Below are positions 58,965 to 64,000 of a stretch of 64,000 nucleotides of DNA, piece by piece. The position numbers were made by a program, and so were the translations under genes. Source of the stretch: JAGQVA01 sp033764335 (GTDB lineage: Bacteria > Bacteroidota > Bacteroidia > J057). The notes beneath the pieces are model-generated. The model was not told the DNA's origin. It saw only the letters and a program-made list of their open reading frames with translations, and ran no database searches. Numbering within the stretch: the first letter of the stretch is position 1; every line of letters begins with the position of its first letter. The stretch spans positions 62,001-126,000 of the forward strand of contig JANRJC010000042.1 of NCBI GenBank assembly GCA_033764335.1, read 5' to 3'.

Positions 58965-59840
58965 TTATCCTTTTAGTCGGAACTTAATCGTAACCTGTAC
59001 CGTCTGCCGCTGTTGCGCTTGGCCGGGTTGCAGGGCACTAAACCGCCATTTTTTAATGGCGTTAATTCCCGCTTCTTTTAGCCCCAGTTTGTTGGTTACT
59101 CCCACCAGTTTTACATAGGAAACCGATCCGTTGGGTTCGATAATAAATTCAAATTTTAATTCGCCTTCTTCCTGAACGTTATACTGGGGTTCCGAAAGCG
59201 CAAGTGGAGCACGTCCTTCAAGGCCTCCGCCACTGCCGGTACCGAAAGAGTACAAACCGTTAGGATCGAGTACCTTTACATTGGGCGTTCCTGCATTACC
59301 GGTACCGTTTTCTGAGTTACCGTGGTTCGAACCCGACTGGCCGGTATTATTGTTGAAGGTGAGTTCGGGTTTTTCCTGCGAATTGTTATTGGTAGGTGTA
59401 GGTTTAGTTTCGGGTTTAGGTTCTTCCTTTGTGGGAGTTACCGTTTTGGGAGGAGTGGGTTTGGGATCCGGTTGTTTTACCTTGGGCGGTTCGGGTTGTG
59501 TAACGGGCGAGGGCGCCTTGGTCACCACCGGAGGTTTGGGCGTAGGTGCGGGTTCTGCCACTACCGGTTGTTGTACCGGTTTTGCCGTTTGTGGTGGTGC
59601 AGGTACAGGATCAGGCACTGCGGGTTGAAAGTTATTCACCCGTTTGCTTCCGTTTTTATAATCGCCAAAGTCAATCGCTCCTAATACTTCATATTCCTTT
59701 TCGCCTGGAGGCGGTACACGGTCTCGATACGCTGTCCATATCAAGCTAAGCAGAAGGAGAATGGTAACAATAATAAGCGTAGAAATACCACTTATTACCT
59801 CATTTTTCCTTTCCTCGGCGACTAATTCCGGTGTAATCAT
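58965..59840 (-). CDS. TonB-type energy transducer
   Basis: A 291-residue protein. I start it at ATG 59840 (MITPELVAEERKNEV); an upstream open frame adds 29 residues. One N-terminal transmembrane helix (ISTLIIVTILLLLSLIWTAY) is followed by a long proline-rich linker (PKPPVVTKAPSPVTQPEPPK and similar), then Gly/Asn-rich sequence and a TonB C-terminal domain (about 205-291, FEFIIEPNGSVSYVKLVGVT, INAIKKWRFSALQPGQAQQR). It should couple the inner-membrane proton force to outer-membrane receptors. It is convergent with the DUF151 gene. Confidence 0.92.
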   Translation of the reverse strand: MITPELVAEERKNEVISGISTLIIVTILLLLSLIWTAYRDRVPPPGEKEYEVLGAIDFGDYKNGSKRVNNFQPAVPDPVPAPPQTAKPVQQPVVAEPAPTPKPPVVTKAPSPVTQPEPPKVKQPDPKPTPPKTVTPTKEEPKPETKPTPTNNNSQEKPELTFNNNTGQSGSNHGNSENGTGNAGTPNVKVLDPNGLYSFGTGSGGGLEGRAPLALSEPQYNVQEEGELKFEFIIEPNGSVSYVKLVGVTNKLGLKEAGINAIKKWRFSALQPGQAQQRQTVQVTIKFRLKG

Positions 59841-60181
59841 AATTTCAGTGTTGTTTGCCCCGCCTGCATCATACTTTAAAAGACAGGCATTCAGACAAAA
59901 GATTGCAAAAAGTCTCAAATTCCACAAATCAACAGAGTAAGTTGCAAAAATTAGGGGAGATTATAAAGAGTCATACGAAAAATCTTCTTTAAGTGTTAAT
60001 ATTGTCCATTCACGAAAACCATTTACACGCCCATTTTCACCGTTGGAGTAGGCTTGAAAACCGTTCATGACAGGCAGAATGCCGTTGAAAGCAAATGATT
60101 TAGTTTACACTTTGAAATTTACTTATTTCAGATTATCAAAATCAAACACCCAATAATCATTCTTTACTTCTGTTTGTTTAT

Positions 60182-60952
60182 ATGACCACTGAATCGCTGA
60201 AGATCCGACAGTTTATCCGCCAAAAAGAAAAAGAGGAAAAGCGGAAACTTACCTTGCTGATTGCTGAAATTTGTGTATGGATGTTTATGGGGGGGCTTAT
60301 TGTCGCCCGGGTAAATGATCTTCGAAAAGAGGGACTAGCCTGGGCCGAACCGGTAACAAATTACGCATACACATTTTTCTACCCCCAAAAAGAAGCGATG
60401 GTACGACCGATAGACCTTGACTCCCTTCGCAACATTCTGGATACACTGGTAGTTGTCAAAGATGTTGATTCGGAGATTAGTCTTTCCTCCCGTCTTTCTG
60501 AAATGCTGGTAGAAGAAAATACATCCGAGGAAAAAGAGAAGGTGGAGCCTGCAAAAACCAAAAAACCCAAACAACCTTCAAAGAAGAAAAGCCAACCTCA
60601 AATTACTCAGAAGACCGAAACGGTTAAACCTGAGGAAGCGCGTATGTCACTTTTTGGTGCGGAGCTACCGGAGTTTCCGGGTGGAAACGCTGCGCTTAGC
60701 CGGTTCCTCGTCGGAGAGTTGCATTACCCGGATGAGGCCCGCACCGAATCGGTAGAGGGTAAAGTGTTGTTACGTCTCTGGGTTGAAGCCGACGGAAAAG
60801 TTACCGATGTTTCGGTAGTAGAGGGCCTGGGATACGGTTGCGACGAAGAGGCGATACGTATCGGTAAGCGCATGCCTAAATGGAAACCGGGTGAAAGACA
60901 AGGCCGCAAAACAGCAATGGCTGCATATATCCCGGTAGTATTTGCACTTTGA
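60182..60952 (+). CDS. TonB-domain energy transducer-like protein
   Basis: A 256-residue protein with one transmembrane helix (LTLLIAEICVWMFMGGLIVA), a Lys/Glu-rich linker (about 115-155) and a C-terminal TonB-like domain (about 160-256: LRLWVEADGKVTDVSVVEGL, CDEEAIRIGKRMPKWKPGER). It is a second TonB-type protein, divergent from the first with a 341-bp gap (59841-60181) in which I see no gene or clear element. Which receptors either one serves is unknown. Confidence 0.88.
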   Translation: MTTESLKIRQFIRQKEKEEKRKLTLLIAEICVWMFMGGLIVARVNDLRKEGLAWAEPVTNYAYTFFYPQKEAMVRPIDLDSLRNILDTLVVVKDVDSEISLSSRLSEMLVEENTSEEKEKVEPAKTKKPKQPSKKKSQPQITQKTETVKPEEARMSLFGAELPEFPGGNAALSRFLVGELHYPDEARTESVEGKVLLRLWVEADGKVTDVSVVEGLGYGCDEEAIRIGKRMPKWKPGERQGRKTAMAAYIPVVFAL

Positions 60953-60966
60953 GGAACCCCGGCTAT

Positions 60967-62736
60967 TTAGTGTTTCAGATAAGGCGTGAGTTTCTCTGCT
61001 AGTTTTCGGTATCCCTCTTTGTTGGGGTGAAGGCCGTCGTAAAAAAGCGATTCATCCAGCTTCCCGTTATCTTTAAGGAATACCTTTCCGGGGTCGGCAA
61101 AATGGACACTCAGTTTACCTGCCTGTTGAGCTAAAGCGAGATTGAATGTACTTATTCGGTTTTCGTCATTTCTTCTCGGATAAGTGCCCAACAGCAAAAT
61201 CTCCGCCTTCGGCTGGCGGATTTTAACTGCGTTTACCAATAGTTCCATCCCCGCCAAAATTTCTTCGTCGCTATTGAGGTGCAGATTATTGGTGCCAATA
61301 TGAATGACCACCTGTTGGGTTTCGTATCCGTCAAGTTCTCCGTGATAGATTCGCCAAAGAACATTCTCCACCCTGTCCCAGCCATAACCAAAATTGCGCA
61401 CGCCCAGCGGTTCCAGGTATTTATCCCATGAATCAGCACCGTTTCGGCGCGGTCCTACCGGGTTTCCTCCCCAAAAATGAGTAATAGAATTGCCCATATA
61501 GACGATACGCGGAGGATTTTCCCGATTGAGGCGTAAGATTTCCCGATGGCGGCTTTGCCAGTCGTAGTTGTCAGGTTCGCGGTACTGGGTGACAGGACGG
61601 GTGGTAGAAAAGTTGCCAACAGGTTCATGGAGAATCATACGCAGGGATTTTTCATACCCGCGGGCGTGTTCGAGCATACCGAGGTCTGTAGGGTGGGTTC
61701 CGTCAACAGTTCCGTCCATGCTCAGTCCCAGTTCTTCTTTGGTGAGCAGGAAAATATTTTTTATCCCTTCCGATTTAAGTTGGCTGAAAGCCTTTCGGAG
61801 CGAGGCATTGGCGGCCTGGTAGGCTTCCCGCCGGGAAAGAACCAGTGCTTCTTCGGTATAACCGGCGTGTTCGGTCAGGAGAATGGGCACGCCGGGGCGT
61901 TTTTGCTGAAGCGTATGGACAGAGACAATGATCCGATTGCGGAGTTCTTCATCCGAAAAACGGCTGGGAACCATATTCGGCAGACAGTCGAGAACAAATA
62001 CCTTTGCATCAATTTCTGCAATCATTTCGATGATTTCGGGTTCGAGACGGCCATTGCCGGAGAAACCCAGATTGATCAGCGGGCGATCCATATTGCGGCT
62101 GAGGATGGCTGTCCAAGCCATACCCGGGCGCGAAGCGCAGCCTCCCTGGGCGATCGAAGTGCCGTAAATTACGATAGGCTTGTCGGGTCGAAGAGCTAGC
62201 GGTGTAAAAATGGTCGTGTCGGGCGTGCCGATTTCGAGCCATTCTACTGAATTGTAGAGCGGAAGGTAGAGTCTGTATTCGCGGCCACGTTTATGAAAAC
62301 TGTCATTGGGGCGTAGCCCGTCAAATACATAAGAGATCGTATCGCCAAAGGAATATTTCCCGTGGCACCAAAGCTCTTTTCCCTCTGCGTCAATGGCGTA
62401 CATATCCACTCCGCTTACGCCGGTAGCAGGCATGTGCGGCATCTGGAGGTTGGGTCCGGTGGTATAACGCACCCGGATATCGGGCGAATTGGAAAAAAAC
62501 CGAATCATCAACCCGGCAGAATGGCGGGAAAGGTTCCAGACTTCGGATCTGACGGTTTTTTCTGCCCGAGCCGGAAGGCGGTCATAAGTTTTGGCAACTT
62601 CGCCGGGCCAGGCCTGGCCTTCGACTACAGGGAAAGAAGCCGTGGCTGGATTCCACCAGCGGAAACCACTAGTCTGAGCAGAAACACACAGAGAGAGGAA
62701 AACCAGGATCGGAAAAATAACAGCACGAGGGTTCAT
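60967..62736 (-). CDS. Secreted double-SGNH hydrolase (two GDSL esterase domains)
   Basis: A 589-residue exported protein (signal peptide to about residue 21, VSAQ). After a beta-sandwich segment, the first SGNH domain (about 185-375) has VIYGTSIAQGGCASRPGMAW, NLGFSGNGRLEPEI and DGTHPTDLGM. A second complete SGNH domain (about 405-589) has VYMGNSITHFWGG, HIGTNNLHLNSDEEI and DGLHPNKEGYRKLAEKL. Both keep Ser, Gly, Asn and Asp-x-x-His. Such enzymes usually remove acetyl groups from polysaccharides. The gene overlaps the upstream ATPase gene by 4 bp (ATGA). Confidence 0.9.
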   Translation of the reverse strand: MNPRAVIFPILVFLSLCVSAQTSGFRWWNPATASFPVVEGQAWPGEVAKTYDRLPARAEKTVRSEVWNLSRHSAGLMIRFFSNSPDIRVRYTTGPNLQMPHMPATGVSGVDMYAIDAEGKELWCHGKYSFGDTISYVFDGLRPNDSFHKRGREYRLYLPLYNSVEWLEIGTPDTTIFTPLALRPDKPIVIYGTSIAQGGCASRPGMAWTAILSRNMDRPLINLGFSGNGRLEPEIIEMIAEIDAKVFVLDCLPNMVPSRFSDEELRNRIIVSVHTLQQKRPGVPILLTEHAGYTEEALVLSRREAYQAANASLRKAFSQLKSEGIKNIFLLTKEELGLSMDGTVDGTHPTDLGMLEHARGYEKSLRMILHEPVGNFSTTRPVTQYREPDNYDWQSRHREILRLNRENPPRIVYMGNSITHFWGGNPVGPRRNGADSWDKYLEPLGVRNFGYGWDRVENVLWRIYHGELDGYETQQVVIHIGTNNLHLNSDEEILAGMELLVNAVKIRQPKAEILLLGTYPRRNDENRISTFNLALAQQAGKLSVHFADPGKVFLKDNGKLDESLFYDGLHPNKEGYRKLAEKLTPYLKH

Positions 62737-63959
62737 CGGAAAAGGAATTGGGTGGAGTCGAGACAGGAAAGATCGAAAAAAGGATATGTTTCGGTAAACT
62801 TATTATATTTTTTCGGGTCAAAACTTTTTTCCAGCCATTTGATTTCGATGGCTTTTCCTTCTCCAAATTGCTCTTCCACCACAAAATCCACTTCTTTCTG
62901 ATCGGTAGTTCGCCAGAAACGAATCTGGTCGGGATCGTATTTTTGTTTCAGGCGGAGGAAAAAATAATTTTCCAGCAACTGGCCTTTATCACTTCTCAGT
63001 TCAGGCCCATCAAAACGATTTAACAGGATATTCCTCATACCCAAGTCATTAAAATACAACTTAGGCATTTTGGTGAGTTCTTTGCGCAGGTTGCGGAAAA
63101 AAGGTTTTACCCGATGAATATGGTAACATTTTTCAAGAGTATAGAGATAATAATCTATGGTACCATGATCAATCTGAACGGTAGAGGCAAGTTCGTTTTT
63201 ATTGATAAGCTCCCCTGTCTGGTCGGCCAGAAGCTGGAAAAGGAGGAAAAACCGGTTTTCCATTTTTATATCTGCCTCGTAAATGTCGCGTTTCACATAG
63301 GCATTTTTGAGTTCTTCCAGCAGAAACTTTTTTTCGTTAAAGTCTTTTTCCAGAGCTACGGCAGGATAACCGCCAAAAGTGAGGTATTCGAAGAAAAACT
63401 TTCGGATTGTGTTCTGTTGGGGTGAGATATAATCAGGTTTCTCTCGGAGGGCACTAATTTCAGCCATCAGATCAGGTCGGTCGTGAAACTCAATATATTC
63501 TTCGAGAGAAAGAGAAGAAAGATTAAAAATCCGTTTTCGCCCTGCAAGAGAATCCGTGAAGTTTCGATCTATATAGAAAGCACTGCTGCCAGTGGCGATA
63601 ATTTTTACATTGCCTTCGTACTGGTCATAGATATATTTGAGAAAATGCGTGGGGTCTTGGGCATACTGCACTTCGTCAATAAGGAGGAAGATGGGCTGTT
63701 CCAGCGTTTGCTGCATGGATAGCGGAGGTGTAACGGGGATATGGTCAAATATTTTCACGGGATGGCTATTAACACTATCAAGGATTCTGTGATCTTCAAA
63801 TGTGAGATACCAGACCTGATTACTTTCCTGACTGAGTTTTTGAAACAACCATTTTAGCACAGAAGTTTTTCCCACCTGGCGAGCACCCGTTATGATCGTA
63901 TGGCGCTTGTCAGGTATATGCTTGATAATCTGTGAGTTAATGTGCCGTTGCCGTATCAT
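62733..63959 (-). CDS. DUF4143-type AAA ATPase
   Basis: A 408-residue P-loop ATPase. Walker A is TGARQVGKTSVLKWLF near residue 25 and Walker B is IFLLIDEVQYAQDPTHFL near 90, followed by sensor-like ATGSSAFYI. The C-terminal DUF4143 domain has a restriction-endonuclease-like strand near 385 (KEVDFVVEEQFGEGKAIEIK). The family is widespread and often of accessory character; the function is unknown. It is complete, and its 3' end overlaps the start of the SGNH hydrolase gene by 4 bp. Confidence 0.9.
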   Translation of the reverse strand: MIRQRHINSQIIKHIPDKRHTIITGARQVGKTSVLKWLFQKLSQESNQVWYLTFEDHRILDSVNSHPVKIFDHIPVTPPLSMQQTLEQPIFLLIDEVQYAQDPTHFLKYIYDQYEGNVKIIATGSSAFYIDRNFTDSLAGRKRIFNLSSLSLEEYIEFHDRPDLMAEISALREKPDYISPQQNTIRKFFFEYLTFGGYPAVALEKDFNEKKFLLEELKNAYVKRDIYEADIKMENRFFLLFQLLADQTGELINKNELASTVQIDHGTIDYYLYTLEKCYHIHRVKPFFRNLRKELTKMPKLYFNDLGMRNILLNRFDGPELRSDKGQLLENYFFLRLKQKYDPDQIRFWRTTDQKEVDFVVEEQFGEGKAIEIKWLEKSFDPKKYNKFTETYPFFDLSCLDSTQFLFR

Positions 63960-64000
63960 TGGATATTTTGGGATTTGTAATCCAAAAATATCAGATAATT

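Noticed and set aside
1..64000. CRISPR arrays, insertion sequences or prophage genes
   Set aside because: No regularly spaced repeat arrays, transposase genes or phage structural genes were seen. The Xer recombinase is of the housekeeping type.

Overview
The window is a chromosomal segment of a member of the Bacteroidota. The evidence is a protein with a type IX secretion (T9SS) C-terminal sorting domain and SprB-like repeats, the gliding/T9SS protein GldN, two LytS/LytTR regulator pairs, TonB energy transducers, a Bacteroidota-type ribosomal protein locus without tuf, and several promoter-like boxes of the Bacteroidota form TAnnTTTG. The set (GldN, SprB-repeat secretome, GC near 45 percent) would fit Saprospiria or Cytophagia, but I cannot place it more precisely. 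I see no tRNA, rRNA, CRISPR array, insertion sequence or prophage.

Layout. 1-841: a lipoprotein gene coupled to a truncated secreted-protein gene. 980-3968: S41 protease, PolB-like exonuclease, DUF2064 protein. 3978-4325: Rieske protein. 4386-7258: a three-gene partner-switching module (membrane GAF-SpoIIE phosphatase, STAS, HATPase). 7255-9389: YceI and HtrA protease. 9475-13438: T9SS Omp28/SprB-repeat protein and a glycosyltransferase. 13439-14344: an AT-rich gap with two copies of a structured repeat. 14345-22526: LytS/LytTR pair, rsmI, inositol monophosphatase, secA. 22549-27119: a methyltransferase, two more copies of the structured repeat, a predicted secreted seven-bladed propeller lectin, and a predicted secreted cholesterol-dependent-cytolysin-like protein with a ricin-type trefoil. 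27348-36022: a TPR-LytS/LytTR pair, PIG-L deacetylase, aroQ, xerD, prmC, gldN, PhyH dioxygenase and a beta-barrel protein. 36465-54622: one continuous run, rpsL-rpsG-fusA through the S10, spc and alpha operons to rpoA-rplQ, closed by a strong terminator. 54676-63959: lipB, Nfu, a TPR protein, etfBA, DUF151 nuclease, two TonB proteins, a double-SGNH hydrolase and a DUF4143 AAA ATPase.

Three things stand out. First, a four-copy family of short hairpin elements (13953-14047, 14161-14253, 23443-23530, 23667-23754): each has a TAnnnTTG-like box, a conserved GAGCAAGGG stretch, a hairpin whose stem changes in a compensatory way between copies, and a terminal U run. They look like a family of independent small RNAs. 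Second, the two-gene unit 27119 to 23779 encodes a CDC-like pore-forming protein fused to a lectin trefoil, followed 17 bp later by a PLL-type propeller lectin, a plausible secreted toxin/lectin system. Third, the ribosomal locus has three intergenic regions with clear RNA structure: a large one before rpsL, a three-way junction directly before rpsD (S4), and a stem before rplQ.

All identifications rest on reading motifs and remembered family features; no database search was run.
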